Shown: positions 8,260-17,581, numbered from the stretch's first letter. The stretch is DNA of 64,000 bases from Kitasatospora sp. SolWspMP-SS2h (GCF_003259315.1 NZ_QLLT01000003.1:62001-126000); one strand, 5' to 3'. The notes: a model not told the origin generated them from the sequence alone. Numbers and translations: made by a program.

Positions 8260-9260
8260 CGGGCGTCCTCTCCGACCAGCTCGCGCAGGGTGGCGGCGAG
8301 GGTGCGGCGCAGCAGGGGGATCTTGAACGCGTTGCCGCCGTCCAGGCCCTCCAGCGGGCGGGCGTCGGCGAGTTCGGCGTCCGCGGCGGCCCGGTAGGAC
8401 TCCTCGGTCGCCGGGGCGCCGCGCAGCACCCGCTCGGCCCGGCGGGCCCGCCAGGGCACGTGGGCGACGCCGCCGAACGCGACGCGCGCGTCCGTGATCA
8501 CGCCGTCCCGCACCTCCACCGCCGCGGCCACGCTGACCAGGGCGAAGGCGTACGAGGCGCGGTCGCGGACCTTGCGGTAGGCCGAGCGGCGGGCCGGCGG
8601 CAGCGCGGGCAGGTCGATCGCGGTGACGAGGTCGCCGTGTTCGAGCACCGTGTCCCGTTCGGGGGTGTCGGCGGGCAGCCGGTGCAGGCCGGTGAAGGGG
8701 ACGGTGCGCTCGCCGTCCGGGCCGAGCACCCGCACCCGGGCGTCGAGCGCGGCCAGCGCCACCGCCAGGTCGGAGGGGTGGACCGCGACGCAGTGCTCGG
8801 AGGCGCCGAGGATCGCGTGGTGGCGGGTCCAGCCGCCGAGGGCGGAGCAGCCGGAGCCGGGCTCGCGCTTGTTGCAGGGGGTGGTGACGTCCTGGAAGTA
8901 GGCGCAGCGGGTCCGTTGCAGCGGGTTGCCGCCGGTGGTGGCCATGTTGCGCAGCTGTCCCGAGGCGCCCGACAGCAGGGCCTGGGACAGCACGGGGAAG
9001 CGTGCGCGCACCCGCGGGTCGGCGGCGAGCGCGCTGTTGCTGACGCCCGCGCCGATCCGCAGGCCGCCCCCGTCGAGGTCCTCGACCGTGGCGGGCAGCA
9101 GGTCGGCGACGTGCACGACCAGGTCGGGGGCGGCGATCCCCAGCTTGAGGTGGTCGACCAGGTTGGTCCCGCCGCCGAGGAACACCGCGGCCGGGTTCCC
9201 GGCCACGCTGCGGACGGCCGCCGCCGGGTCGCCGGGGCTCAGGTAGTCGAAGGGCTTCAT
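8256..9260 (-). CDS. FAD-binding subunit of the molybdenum hydroxylase (PaoB/YagS-like)
   Basis: A 334-residue FAD subunit. The FAD signature AVFLGGGTNLVDHLKLG sits at about residues 28-44, and GQLRNMATTGGNPLQRTRC follows near residue 110. The cysteines in TRCAYFQ, TPCNKREPGSGC form the extra [4Fe-4S] cluster insertion that marks the PaoB/YagS branch and is absent from most xanthine dehydrogenases. It is translationally coupled at both ends through 4-base overlaps with the Fe-S subunit (9257-9260) and the molybdenum subunit. Confidence 0.92.
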   Translation of the reverse strand: MKPFDYLSPGDPAAAVRSVAGNPAAVFLGGGTNLVDHLKLGIAAPDLVVHVADLLPATVEDLDGGGLRIGAGVSNSALAADPRVRARFPVLSQALLSGASGQLRNMATTGGNPLQRTRCAYFQDVTTPCNKREPGSGCSALGGWTRHHAILGASEHCVAVHPSDLAVALAALDARVRVLGPDGERTVPFTGLHRLPADTPERDTVLEHGDLVTAIDLPALPPARRSAYRKVRDRASYAFALVSVAAAVEVRDGVITDARVAFGGVAHVPWRARRAERVLRGAPATEESYRAAADAELADARPLEGLDGGNAFKIPLLRRTLAATLRELVGEDAR

Positions 9261-9946
9261 CCGGCGGCCTCCGCGGTCGGGCGCCCGCCGGTGCGCAGGG
9301 CGGCCGCGGCCTGCTGGACGGCGGGCACGATGTTGACGTAGGCGGCGCAGCGGCACAGGTTGCCGCTCATCCGCTCGGCCACCTCGGCGCGGTCCAGCTC
9401 CGGCGGCCGGGTACCGTCCGTGACGGCGCTCGGCCAGCCCCGGGCGAACTCGTCGAGCGCGCCGACCGCGGAGACCACCTGCCCCGGGGTGCAGTAGCCG
9501 CACTGGAAGGCGTCGCAGTCGATGAACGCCCGCTGCACGGGGTGCAGCCCGTCCTCGGCCTCCGGCGCGCGGGCGGCGAGCCCTTCGGCGGTGACCACCT
9601 CGGCGCCGTCCTGGGTGACCGCGAGGGTGAGGCAGCTCAGCACCCGGCGTCCGCCGGACAGCACCGTGCAGGCGCCGCACTGCCCGTGGTCGCAGCCCTT
9701 CTTCGGGCTGGTCACGCCCAGCCGCTCGCGCAGGGCGTCGAGCAGCGTGGTGCGGGTGTCGACGGTCAGCCGGCGCGTGGTCCCGTCGACGTGGACGGTG
9801 ATCTCTCTCAGCACCGCCCGAGGGTTCCCGGCGCGGGCCCCGGCCATACGGCGTCCGGCGAGGCCCCACCCGGACGGCGGCGGTGGCGGTGGCGGCTCGG
9901 ACGGCGGCGGCACCGGCCCGGACGGCATCGACAACGGTGTGATCAT
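9257..9946 (-). CDS. [2Fe-2S] subunit of the molybdenum hydroxylase (PaoA/YagT-like)
   Basis: This carries two [2Fe-2S] clusters. The plant-ferredoxin-like motif is KKGCDHGQCGACTVL with a fourth cysteine in VLSCLTL. The second cluster motif is FQCGYCTPGQ followed by SGNLCRC. The conserved domain starts at about position 9810 (VLREITVHVDG). Upstream in frame is a proline-rich stretch, and the start could be ATG 9946, ATG 9847 or GTG 9973; none has a good Shine-Dalgarno sequence. I report 9946 as a compromise. It is the first gene of the operon and is divergent from the membrane hydrolase at 10024. Confidence 0.85.
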   Translation of the reverse strand: MITPLSMPSGPVPPPSEPPPPPPPSGWGLAGRRMAGARAGNPRAVLREITVHVDGTTRRLTVDTRTTLLDALRERLGVTSPKKGCDHGQCGACTVLSGGRRVLSCLTLAVTQDGAEVVTAEGLAARAPEAEDGLHPVQRAFIDCDAFQCGYCTPGQVVSAVGALDEFARGWPSAVTDGTRPPELDRAEVAERMSGNLCRCAAYVNIVPAVQQAAAALRTGGRPTAEAAG

Positions 9947-10023
9947 CCGGTGATCATGAATGGCTATGCTCACGCTCCGTCAGGTGCCGGACGGCCCTGG
10001 CGGAACGAGAGGGTGGTGTCACG

Positions 10024-10818
10024 ATGATGGGACCGGCGCACGCGCTGTCGGGCGCGGCGGCCTGGGTGGCGGTGGGCGCGGTGGCGGCCGTGCTGGACGA
10101 ACCGATGCCCTGGCCGGTACTGCTGGTCGGTGCGCTGATCACCGCGGGCGCGGCGCTCGCGCCGGACCTGGACCACAGGGCGGCGACGATATCGCGGGCG
10201 TTCGGGCCGGTGTCGCGCTGGCTGTGCGAGGTGATCGACCAGCTGTCGGCCGCGGTCTACAGGTCCACCCGGGGCAAGGGCGACGCCCGGCGCTCGGGCG
10301 GCCACCGGACGCTGACGCACACCTGGCCGTGGGCGGTGACGTGCGGGGCGGTGGCCGCCGCGGTCACGGTGTACGGCGGCCGGTGGGGCGTGCTCGCCGT
10401 GCTGTTCGTGCACATGGTGCTGGCCGTCGAGGGCCTGCTGTGGCGGCACGCCCGGGTCTCCAGCGACGTACTGGTGTGGCTGCTCGGGTTGACCAGCGCG
10501 TGGATGCTGGCGGACATCCTGGAGGAGCCGGGCCACGGCGCGCGGTGGCTGTTCGACGGAGCGGGGCAGCAGTACCTGTGGATCGGCCTGCCGATCATGC
10601 TGGGCGCGCTGGTGCACTGCGTCGGCGACGCGCTGACCGTCTCGGGCTGCCCGGTGCTGTGGCCGATCCCGATCGGCCGCAAGCGGTGGTACCCGGTCGG
10701 CCCGCCGAAGGGGATGCGGTTCCGGGCCGGCAGCAAGGTCGAGGTGAAGGTGCTGTCGCCGATCTTCATGGGGCTGAGCGCGGTCGGCGCGCTGGTCGCC
10801 CTCCGGGTGATCGGCTGA
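10024..10818 (+). CDS. Membrane-bound metal-dependent hydrolase (YdjM/LexA-regulated family)
   Basis: A 264-residue integral membrane protein of the YdjM-like family, annotated by analogy as metal-dependent hydrolases. The family features are visible: an N-terminal MGPAHALSGAAAW (the first conserved histidine), ALAPDLDHRAATIS (the D-x-D-H motif) and SGGHRTLTHTWPWAV (the HRxxTH motif). Four or five hydrophobic segments alternate with these motifs. GAGAGGG lies before the start. Related genes in other bacteria are often damage-inducible, but no LexA box was recognised here. Confidence 0.8.
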   Translation: MMGPAHALSGAAAWVAVGAVAAVLDEPMPWPVLLVGALITAGAALAPDLDHRAATISRAFGPVSRWLCEVIDQLSAAVYRSTRGKGDARRSGGHRTLTHTWPWAVTCGAVAAAVTVYGGRWGVLAVLFVHMVLAVEGLLWRHARVSSDVLVWLLGLTSAWMLADILEEPGHGARWLFDGAGQQYLWIGLPIMLGALVHCVGDALTVSGCPVLWPIPIGRKRWYPVGPPKGMRFRAGSKVEVKVLSPIFMGLSAVGALVALRVIG

Positions 10819-10848
10819 CGGACGGGAACGGGGCCGGGGCGCGGCGGG

Positions 10849-12744
10849 TCAGGGGGTGACGATGGCGAAGCCCGGGTCGGGGGCGGTCAGGTGGCCGAGG
10901 AGTTCGGTGACCGTGTGCGGGTCGCCGGTCAGGTGGGCCCGGCCGTCGGCGGCGAGCTGGTCGAGGGTGGTGGTGCCGAGCAGGACGGCGCGCAGGTCGG
11001 CCTCGTCGAGGGTGGCGGTGAGGTCGGGGGCGGCCACCGCCGGGCCCTGGCCCGCGGTGTGGGTGAGGACGCCGTTGTGCAGGCGCAGCGTGATCGGCTC
11101 CCGGTGGCCGGTGAGGTTCCAGCGGATCGCGAGGGAGGCGTCCCAGCTGCCGGGGCCGTCGATCCGGATGGCGAGGGAGTCGAAGAGCTGGTCGAGGGTG
11201 AGGGCGGCCAGGAGGTCCGGGGAGACGGTGGCGGTGGGGGTGCCGACGTTGCCGTCGCGCAGTTCGAGGGCGCCCGTCAGGTAGAAGTTGCGCCAGGTGC
11301 CGTTCTCGCTGCCGTAGCCGAGCTGTTCGAGGGTGGCGGCCTGGAGGGCGCGGGCGTCGGCGTTGTCCGGGTCGGCGAACACGACGTGGTTGACCACCTC
11401 GGCCACCCAGCGGTAGTCGCCGTCCGCGAACGACTCCCGGGCCTTGGCGAGGACCTGCTCGGCGCCGCCCATGAAGTCGACGTAGCGGGTGGCGGCCTCG
11501 ACCGGGGGGTGCTGCCACAGGTGGGCCGGGTTGCCGTCGAACCAGCCCAGGTAGCGCTGGTAGATCGCCTTGGTGTTGTGGCTGACCGAGCCGTAGTAGC
11601 CGTGGGTGTGCCACGCCTTCTCCAGCGCGGGCGGGACCTGCATGCGCTCGGCGATCTCCGGGCCGGTCAGGCCGGTGTTGAGCATCCGCAGCGTCTGGTC
11701 GTGCAGGTAGCCGTACAGGTCGCGCTGCTCGGACAGGAAGGCGATCACCCGCTCGCGGCCCCAGGTCGGCCAGTGGTGCGAGGCGAACGCCACGTCGGTG
11801 CGGTCGCCGAACAGGGTGATCGCCTCGGTCAGGTAGCGCGACCACACGTGCGGGTCGCGCACCTGCGCGCCGCGCAGGGTCAGCAGGTTGTGCAGGTTAT
11901 GGGTGGCGTTCTCGGCCATGCACAGCGCCGCGTGGTCCGGGAAGAAGATGTTCAGCTCGGCCGGGGCCTCGGTGCCCGGGGTCAGCTGGAAGACCATCCG
12001 GATGCCGTCGACCACCTCCTCCTGCCCGGTGCGGGTGATGTCCAGGGTCGGCGGGATCAGCCCCGCCGCGCCGGTCGAGGTGGTCTGCCCCAGGCCCGCG
12101 CCGACCTGCCCGCGCGGCCCCTTCGGCAGCGCCGCACCGTACATGTACGCCGCCCGCCGGCCCATCGCCGTGCCCGCGTACACGTTCTCGCTGACCGCGT
12201 GCTCCAGGAAGCCCTCCGGCGCGAGGACCGGGACCTCCGCGCCGTCCGGGACCACGCCGCGCACCCCGCCGAAGTGGTCGATGTGGCTGTGCGTGTACAG
12301 CACGGCCGTCACCGGGCGCTCGCCCCGGTGCGCCCGGTACAGCGCCAGGCCGGCCGCCGCGGTCTGCGCCGAGATCAGCGGGTCGACCACCAGGACGCCG
12401 CGCTCCCCCTCCACGATCGTCATGTTCGACAGGTCGAAGCCGCGCACCTGGTAGATCCCCTCCACCACCTCGAACAGACCGTGGTCGGACACCAGCCGGC
12501 TCTGCCGCCACAGGCTCGGGTTCACGCTGTCCGGGCAGTCCTCGGCGAGGAACCCGTACGCCTCCAGGTCCCACACCGTGCGTCCGTCCGCGTCCTCGAC
12601 CAGCGGCTCGGCCGCCGTCCCGAGGAACCCGCGCCGGGCGTCCTCGAAGTCGCGGGTGTCCTCGAACGGGAACCGGCCGAGCACCGCGCGGTTGGCCTCC
12701 GCGATGCTCGGCTGGGCGGGCTCGGGCTGGGTGTGCTGGCTCAT
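10849..12744 (-). CDS. Alkylsulfatase, metallo-beta-lactamase fold (SdsA1/BDS1 type)
   Basis: A 631-residue zinc enzyme that cleaves sulfate esters of alkyl chains. The N-terminal metallo-beta-lactamase domain holds THSHIDHFGG, and further ligands come from ENATHNLHNLL and FASHHWPTWG. A helical dimerisation region follows, with VSHNTKAIYQRYLGWFDGNPAHLW characteristic of this family. The last 125 residues form an SCP2-like lipid-binding domain that feeds the hydrophobic substrate. The family normally has a similar length. GGGAG is 7 bases before the ATG. The gene stands alone, and the enzyme here has no clear signal peptide. Confidence 0.92.
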   Translation of the reverse strand: MSQHTQPEPAQPSIAEANRAVLGRFPFEDTRDFEDARRGFLGTAAEPLVEDADGRTVWDLEAYGFLAEDCPDSVNPSLWRQSRLVSDHGLFEVVEGIYQVRGFDLSNMTIVEGERGVLVVDPLISAQTAAAGLALYRAHRGERPVTAVLYTHSHIDHFGGVRGVVPDGAEVPVLAPEGFLEHAVSENVYAGTAMGRRAAYMYGAALPKGPRGQVGAGLGQTTSTGAAGLIPPTLDITRTGQEEVVDGIRMVFQLTPGTEAPAELNIFFPDHAALCMAENATHNLHNLLTLRGAQVRDPHVWSRYLTEAITLFGDRTDVAFASHHWPTWGRERVIAFLSEQRDLYGYLHDQTLRMLNTGLTGPEIAERMQVPPALEKAWHTHGYYGSVSHNTKAIYQRYLGWFDGNPAHLWQHPPVEAATRYVDFMGGAEQVLAKARESFADGDYRWVAEVVNHVVFADPDNADARALQAATLEQLGYGSENGTWRNFYLTGALELRDGNVGTPTATVSPDLLAALTLDQLFDSLAIRIDGPGSWDASLAIRWNLTGHREPITLRLHNGVLTHTAGQGPAVAAPDLTATLDEADLRAVLLGTTTLDQLAADGRAHLTGDPHTVTELLGHLTAPDPGFAIVTP

Positions 12745-12930
12745 CGCTGACTCCCGGGGAGAGGACTCCGTGTCGCTGCCACCCTTTCCAACGAGGTGGC
12801 CGGGCGCCTCGCACGGTGGGCCGTTCGGGTGGGCGCGGGGCGAGCCGGGCTCCCGGTGCGGGTCGGACGGCCGGTGGACTGCGGGCGCCGGGTGCGGTCG
12901 GGTGGGCGGGCGGCCCGGGCAGGAGGGCCC

Positions 12931-14016
12931 TCAGGCGGCCCGGGACGGCCGGAAGTCGCAGAGCAGCAGGGCGGAGTCGTCGTCGGGGCCGCTTCCCGTG
13001 TACTCCCGGACGTCGGCGCGCAGCCGGGTCAGCGCCCGTTCCGGGCAGGTCGGAGCGAGCAGGGCCGGGGCGCGGTCGGCGAGCGGGTAGAAGGCGCCGG
13101 AGTCGTCGCGGGCCTCGGTCAGGCCGTCGGTGCAGAACAGCAGCCGGTCGCCGTCGCGCAGGTGCAGCACGGTCGGCCGCGGGGCCGGGGCACCGGTCAG
13201 CGCGGACAGCCCGAACGGCGGTGCCGGGTCCAGCCGCGGCAGCAGCGGTGCGGACCCGCCCGCCCGCAGCAGCACCGGCGCCGGGTGGCCGTGGTCCAGC
13301 AGCACCGTGCGACCGTCCTCCCGGACGTCGGCCAGCAGCGCGGTGACGAAGCGGTCCCCGGCCGTCTGTTCGGCCAGTGCCCGCTCGACCCGCGCCGCGA
13401 GGGAGGTGAGGTCCGGCGCGTCCGGCGCCGCGGCGCGGAACGCGCCCAGCACCACGGCCGCCGCGCTCACCGCCTCCAGGCCCTTGCCCTGCACGTCCGC
13501 GACCAGGACGCGCACCCCGCCCGGCACCGGCACCGCCTGGTACAGGTCGCCGCCGACCCGGGCCGTCCGGTGCGCCGAACGGTACGAACCTGTCAGTTCC
13601 AGCGGCCCCAGCCGGGGCGGCAGCGGCGGCATCAGCACGTTCTGCACCGTCTCCGCGACCGCCCGGACGTCCACCAGTTCCCGCTCCGCCCGGCGCCGGG
13701 TCGCCGACACCCAGCACGCGGCGAGCGCCGTGAACACCACTCCGGCCAGCGCGACCCACACCCGGCTGTGCCCCCACAGCCCGTCCCACACCGCGACCAG
13801 CAGCACCAGGACCGTGCCCAGCAGCGCCGACCCGAGCACCGTGCGCGGCGAACCCCGCCCGGCCGCCAGCGCCGGACCCGCCGCGAACAGCGGCAGCAGC
13901 CCGAAGTCCGGGCCCAGCAGGACGTCCGCCAGGGCCACCAGCAGCATCGCGGCGACCGGGGCCGCCCACGGCCTCATCCAGCGTGGGTGGCCCGGCCGGA
14001 CGGTGGTCGGTTGCAC
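12931..14016 (-). CDS. Membrane PP2C-type serine phosphatase (SpoIIE/RsbU domain)
   Basis: A 361-residue phosphatase of the kind that releases anti-sigma antagonists in partner-switching pathways. The N-terminal 115 residues contain about four hydrophobic segments. A linker follows, then the SpoIIE domain from about residue 135: VQNVLMPPLPPRLGPLELTGSYRSAH, VGGDLYQ (metal-binding aspartate), VADVQGKGLEA, DGLTEARDD and GPDDDSALLL (C-terminal metal aspartates). The start GTG 14016 is set by AGGAG 8 bases upstream; the ATG 39 bases further in is the alternative. No kinase or anti-sigma partner is nearby. Confidence 0.9.
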   Translation of the reverse strand: MQPTTVRPGHPRWMRPWAAPVAAMLLVALADVLLGPDFGLLPLFAAGPALAAGRGSPRTVLGSALLGTVLVLLVAVWDGLWGHSRVWVALAGVVFTALAACWVSATRRRAERELVDVRAVAETVQNVLMPPLPPRLGPLELTGSYRSAHRTARVGGDLYQAVPVPGGVRVLVADVQGKGLEAVSAAAVVLGAFRAAAPDAPDLTSLAARVERALAEQTAGDRFVTALLADVREDGRTVLLDHGHPAPVLLRAGGSAPLLPRLDPAPPFGLSALTGAPAPRPTVLHLRDGDRLLFCTDGLTEARDDSGAFYPLADRAPALLAPTCPERALTRLRADVREYTGSGPDDDSALLLCDFRPSRAA

Positions 14017-14227
14017 GGCACTGTCTCCTCTCGCGGGTCCTCCCGGAGCGGCCGGCACCTCCCGCCCCGGTGGCGCGACCGCACGTCGCACGGGGGTCGG
14101 ACCACCGACGGTAACGACCGCGCGGGAGTCGCCGGTAGGGTCCTTCGCCCCGCCCCGCCGGGCACCGGTCTCCTTACCGGTCGGTGACGTCGCCGTCCGC
14201 CTGCGCCGTTCCCGGGCCGGGCGTGGG

Positions 14228-14241
14228 TAGCGTCGCGGGGC
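14228..14241 (+). promoter_or_regulatory. TAGCGT -10 element immediately before a start codon
   Basis: TAGCGT (14228-14233) is followed by 8 bases and the ATG at 14242. No Shine-Dalgarno sequence intervenes, which suggests a leaderless transcript. The same hexamer with a 7-base gap precedes the GTG at 17638. Confidence 0.5.
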
Positions 14242-15297
14242 ATGAGGATCCTGGTGACGGGCGGGGCCGGTTTCGTCGGCTCCGCGGTGGTGGGTGCGCT
14301 GCTCGCGGGCGGCCACGAGGTGCGGGTGCTGGACGCGCTGCTGCCGGCGGTGCACCCGTCGGGGCTGCCGTCGGCGGTGCCCGCGGGCGCGGAGTTCCGG
14401 CACGGCGACGTGCGGGACGCGGCGGCGGTGGAGGCGGCGCTGGACGGGGTGGCGGCGGTCTGCCACCAGGCGGCGATGGTCGGGCTGGGGGTGGACCTGG
14501 ACGACGCCCCCGCCTACGCCGGGTGCAACGACCTGGGCACGGCGGTGCTGCTGTCGGCGATGGCCCGGCGCGGGGTGCGGGACCTGGTGCTGGCCGGGTC
14601 GATGGTGGTGTACGGCGAGGGCGCGTACCGGTGCGGGGCGCACGGGCCGGTGGCCCCCGGGCCGCGCCGGGCGGCGGACCTGGACGCGGGGCGCTTCGAG
14701 CCGCCGTGCCCGGTGTGCGGCGAACCGCTGCTGCCCGGCCTGGTCGGCGAGGACGCCCCGGCCGACCCGCGCAACGTGTACGCGGCCACGAAACTGGCCC
14801 AGGAACACCTGGCCTCCGCCTGGGCCCGTGCCTGCGGGGGCCGGGTCCTGGCGCTCCGCTACCACAACGTGTACGGGCCGGGGATGCCGCGCGACACCCC
14901 GTACGCGGGGGTCGCCTCGCTGTTCCGCTCGGCGCTGGCGCGCGGCGAGGCACCGCGGGTCTTCGAGGACGGCGACCAGCGGCGCGACTTCGTCCACGTC
15001 ACGGACGTGGCGGCGGCCAACGCGGCGGCCCTGGCCGCCCTCCCCGACCGGCCGCCGGGCAGCGCGCGGGCGTACAACGTGGGCAGCGGGGACGTCCGGA
15101 CGGTGGGCGACCTGGCCCGGGCGCTGGCATCGGCGTACGGCGGCCCGGCCCCGGTGGTGACGGGCGAGTACCGGCTGGGCGACGTCCGGCACGTGACGGC
15201 GGACTCCGGACGGCTCCGCACCGAACTCGGCTGGCGGCCCCGGGTGGCGTTCGAGGCGGGGGTGGCCGAGTTCGCGGCCGCCCCGCAGCGGGCCTGA
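14242..15297 (+). CDS. NAD-dependent sugar epimerase/dehydratase (extended SDR)
   Basis: A 351-residue nucleotide-sugar SDR. TGGAGFVGSAV is the Rossmann glycine motif. SMVVYGEG supplies the catalytic serine and YAATKLAQEH the Tyr-x-x-x-Lys pair. Between them is an insertion with paired cysteines (RCGAHG and PPCPVCGEPLLPG) that looks like a small zinc knuckle, seen in a subgroup of rhamnose-epimerase-like proteins. The end RRDFVHVTDVAAAN and YNVGSG fits GalE/RfbB relatives. It may supply an unusual NDP-sugar to the glycosyltransferases that follow, but it lacks the TTCCGTAAG box those genes carry. Confidence 0.85.
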   Translation: MRILVTGGAGFVGSAVVGALLAGGHEVRVLDALLPAVHPSGLPSAVPAGAEFRHGDVRDAAAVEAALDGVAAVCHQAAMVGLGVDLDDAPAYAGCNDLGTAVLLSAMARRGVRDLVLAGSMVVYGEGAYRCGAHGPVAPGPRRAADLDAGRFEPPCPVCGEPLLPGLVGEDAPADPRNVYAATKLAQEHLASAWARACGGRVLALRYHNVYGPGMPRDTPYAGVASLFRSALARGEAPRVFEDGDQRRDFVHVTDVAAANAAALAALPDRPPGSARAYNVGSGDVRTVGDLARALASAYGGPAPVVTGEYRLGDVRHVTADSGRLRTELGWRPRVAFEAGVAEFAAAPQRA

Positions 15298-15391
15298 CGG
15301 CCGGGCGGGGCGGGGGGCCGGGCGGGCGCCGGGCCGGGGCCGGACCGGGCCCGCCGTTTTCCGGGGCGGGGGACGGGGCGCGGTGCGGCCG

Positions 15392-16540
15392 TCAGGGGCG
15401 GCGGGTGGTCGGGAGGCTGATCTCGAAGCAGCAGCCGCCGTCGACGTTGCGCACCCGGGCCCGGCCGTCGTGGGCCTCGACGATGCCGCGGACGATGGCG
15501 AGGCCGAGGCCGGCACCGCTGTCGGCCGTGTCGGGGGTGCCGGGGGCGGCGGGGCGGGGGGTGCGGGCGGGGGTGCCGCGCCAGCCGGTCTCGAAGACCC
15601 GGGGGAGGTCGGGTTCGGGGATGCCGCCGCAGCCGTCGGTGACGGCGAGGACGACGGCGTCGGCCTCCCGGCGGGTGGAGACGGCGACCAGGCCGTCCGG
15701 CGGGGTGGCGCGGATCGCGTTGACCAGCAGGTTGCCGATCACCCGGGTGATCTCCCGGGGGTCGGCCTCGACGGGCGCGGGTTCGACCCGGCGGCCTTCG
15801 AGGCGCACGCCGCGCTGCCGGGCAAGCGGGTGGGCACCGGCCAGCGCGTCGTCGACCAGGTCGTGCAGCGAGACCCGGGAGAGGGTGAGGGAGAGCGCGC
15901 CGGCCTGGATCCGGGAGAGTTCGAACAGGTCGTCGACCATGCCGGTGAGCCGCTCGACCTCGGTGCGGATCCGGGCGAGGTAGCGCTCGGGCTGTTCGGC
16001 GACGCCGTCCTCCAGGGCCTCGGCCATCGCGCGCAGGCCGGCCAGCGGGGTGCGCAGGTCATGCGAGATCCAGGCGATGAGTTCCCGCCGGGAGGCGTCC
16101 AGGGCCCGTTCGCGGTCCCGGGATTCGGCCAACCGGGCGCTGGTGGCGGCGAGTTCGGCGCTGACGGCGGCCAGTTCCCGGCCCAGCGGCCGGTCCGGCG
16201 GGGTGAACCCGGCGTCGCCGCCGACGGTGCGGGCGGCCACCGCCAGGGCCCGCCCGCCCGCGGTGACCTGGCGGCCCAGCAGTGCGGCGGTGAGCAGCGC
16301 GACCACCGAGGCCATCGCCAGGACGGTGCCGACCACGCCGAGGTCGTGGTGGGAGAGGAACATCGCCTGGGCGACCGCGAACGTCCCGGAGGTGACGGCG
16401 AGGACGCTGACCCCGGCGACGGCGAACAGGGTGAGCGCCAGCGAGCGGCGGCGCAGCAGGCGCAGTGCGGCCAGGCCGAGCAGTCCGGCGGCGGCGGCGC
16501 CGAGCGCGGCGAACAGGGCGATCAGCAGCAGGTCCTTCAC
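15392..16540 (-). CDS. Two-component sensor histidine kinase
   Basis: A 382-residue membrane kinase. Two hydrophobic hairpins occupy about residues 1-95, with only a very short outside loop between TM3 and TM4 (about 12 residues, LSHHDLG), so sensing is likely within the membrane or redox-linked. A HAMP-like helix precedes the dimerisation helix WISHDLRTPL with the phosphoacceptor histidine. The ATPase has NLLVNAIRATP (N box), DGCGGIPEPDLPRVFE (G1) and GAGLGLAIVRGIVEAH (G2). The GTG at 16540 overlaps the regulator stop by GTGA, so the two are co-translated. Confidence 0.92.
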   Translation of the reverse strand: MKDLLLIALFAALGAAAAGLLGLAALRLLRRRSLALTLFAVAGVSVLAVTSGTFAVAQAMFLSHHDLGVVGTVLAMASVVALLTAALLGRQVTAGGRALAVAARTVGGDAGFTPPDRPLGRELAAVSAELAATSARLAESRDRERALDASRRELIAWISHDLRTPLAGLRAMAEALEDGVAEQPERYLARIRTEVERLTGMVDDLFELSRIQAGALSLTLSRVSLHDLVDDALAGAHPLARQRGVRLEGRRVEPAPVEADPREITRVIGNLLVNAIRATPPDGLVAVSTRREADAVVLAVTDGCGGIPEPDLPRVFETGWRGTPARTPRPAAPGTPDTADSGAGLGLAIVRGIVEAHDGRARVRNVDGGCCFEISLPTTRRP

Positions 16541-17373
16541 GCCGCACCGCCCCGCGCGGAACCGGCCGGGCCGGTCGGGCCGGTCGCGCCCGTCGGGCCG
16601 GTCGGCTCGGTCGGGTCCGTCGGGCCGGTCGGCGCGGCCGGGTCGTAGCGGTAGCCGACGCCCCAGACGGTGCTGATCAGCGCGGGCGCGCCGGGGTCGT
16701 CCTCGATCTTCTCGCGCAGGCGGCGGACGTGGACGGTGACGGTCGACAGGTCGCCGAAGTCCCAGCCCCAGACCCGCTGCATCAGCTCCTGCCGGGAGAA
16801 GACCGTCGCGGGGTGCCGGAGCAGGAACGCGAGGAGGTCGAACTCGCGGCTGGTGAGCGGGAGTTCGCGTCCGGCCCGGTGGGCGCGGCGGGCCCGGTGG
16901 TCGAGCGCCAGATCGCCGGAGCGCAGGGGCCCGGACGCGGCGGGGGCGGGGGCGGTGCGGGCGCGGCGCAGGATCGACTGGACGCGCAGGACGAGTTCGC
17001 GCGGGCTGAAGGGCTTGGTGACGTAGTCGTCCGCGCCGAGTTCGAGCCCGAGGACGCGGTCGGCCTCGTCGCCCTTGGCGGTGAGCAGCACCACCGGCAA
17101 GTCGGGCCGGTCCGGGCGGGCGCGCAGGCGGCGCAGCACCTCCAGGCCGTCCAGGCCGGGCAGCATCAGGTCGAGGACGAGCAGGTCGGGCCGGTGGCGG
17201 GCGGCCAGGTCGAGCCCGCTCGGCCCGTCCTCGGCCCGGTCGACCAGGTGCCCGGCCCGGGTGAGGTAGCCCGCCACCACTTCGCCGACGGTCGGGTCGT
17301 CGTCGACGACCAGGATGCGGGCGGGCTCCGGCGGATCGGCGGGAGCGGGGACGGGAGCGGGGCCGTGGTTCAC
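16537..17373 (-). CDS. OmpR-type response regulator with collagen-like tail
   Basis: A 278-residue regulator. The receiver domain has ILVVDDD, phosphoacceptor LLVLDLMLPG, LLTAKG and the KPFSPREL lysine. The winged helix ends in TVTVHVRRLREKIEDDPGAPALISTVWGVGYRY. After the usual end the protein continues with about 30 residues of Gly-Pro-Thr type triplets (TGPTDPTEPTGPTGA). The start GTG 17373 is inferred from the family N-terminus. It heads the two-gene operon with the kinase. A TTCCGTAAG box 59 bases upstream recurs at the other units of the locus and is the best candidate for its own binding site. Confidence 0.92.
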   Translation of the reverse strand: MNHGPAPVPAPADPPEPARILVVDDDPTVGEVVAGYLTRAGHLVDRAEDGPSGLDLAARHRPDLLVLDLMLPGLDGLEVLRRLRARPDRPDLPVVLLTAKGDEADRVLGLELGADDYVTKPFSPRELVLRVQSILRRARTAPAPAASGPLRSGDLALDHRARRAHRAGRELPLTSREFDLLAFLLRHPATVFSRQELMQRVWGWDFGDLSTVTVHVRRLREKIEDDPGAPALISTVWGVGYRYDPAAPTGPTDPTEPTGPTGATGPTGPAGSARGGAA

Positions 17374-17431
17374 CCGCCCGAGGATACGAGCCCTCCCCCG
17401 CCGACGGCCCCGGCCCGGGCCCTCGTTCGGG

Positions 17432-17440
17432 TTCCGTAAG
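17432..17440. promoter_or_regulatory. TTCCGTAAG box, copy 1 (before the response regulator)
   Basis: TTCCGTAAG in the context CGGGTTCCGTAAGATCCG, 59 bases upstream of the leftward response-regulator start. It is read in reverse relative to that gene. Confidence 0.6.
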
Positions 17441-17581
17441 ATCCGCCGCCCGAACGGATCGCCCGAACAGGTCGCCGGGGGGATCGGTCGGCCGGCTCCG
17501 CGCCGACCGGTTCCCCGACGCCACCCGCTGGTTGCCGTCCCGCGCGGCTCCGCGCCGCGCGGCTCCCCTGCGCCGTACGAC

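Noticed and set aside
9947..9973. GTG 9973 as start of the [2Fe-2S] subunit
   Set aside because: It would shorten the divergent promoter to 50 bases, its ribosome site has a 2-base gap, and it adds residues unlike the family. It remains possible.
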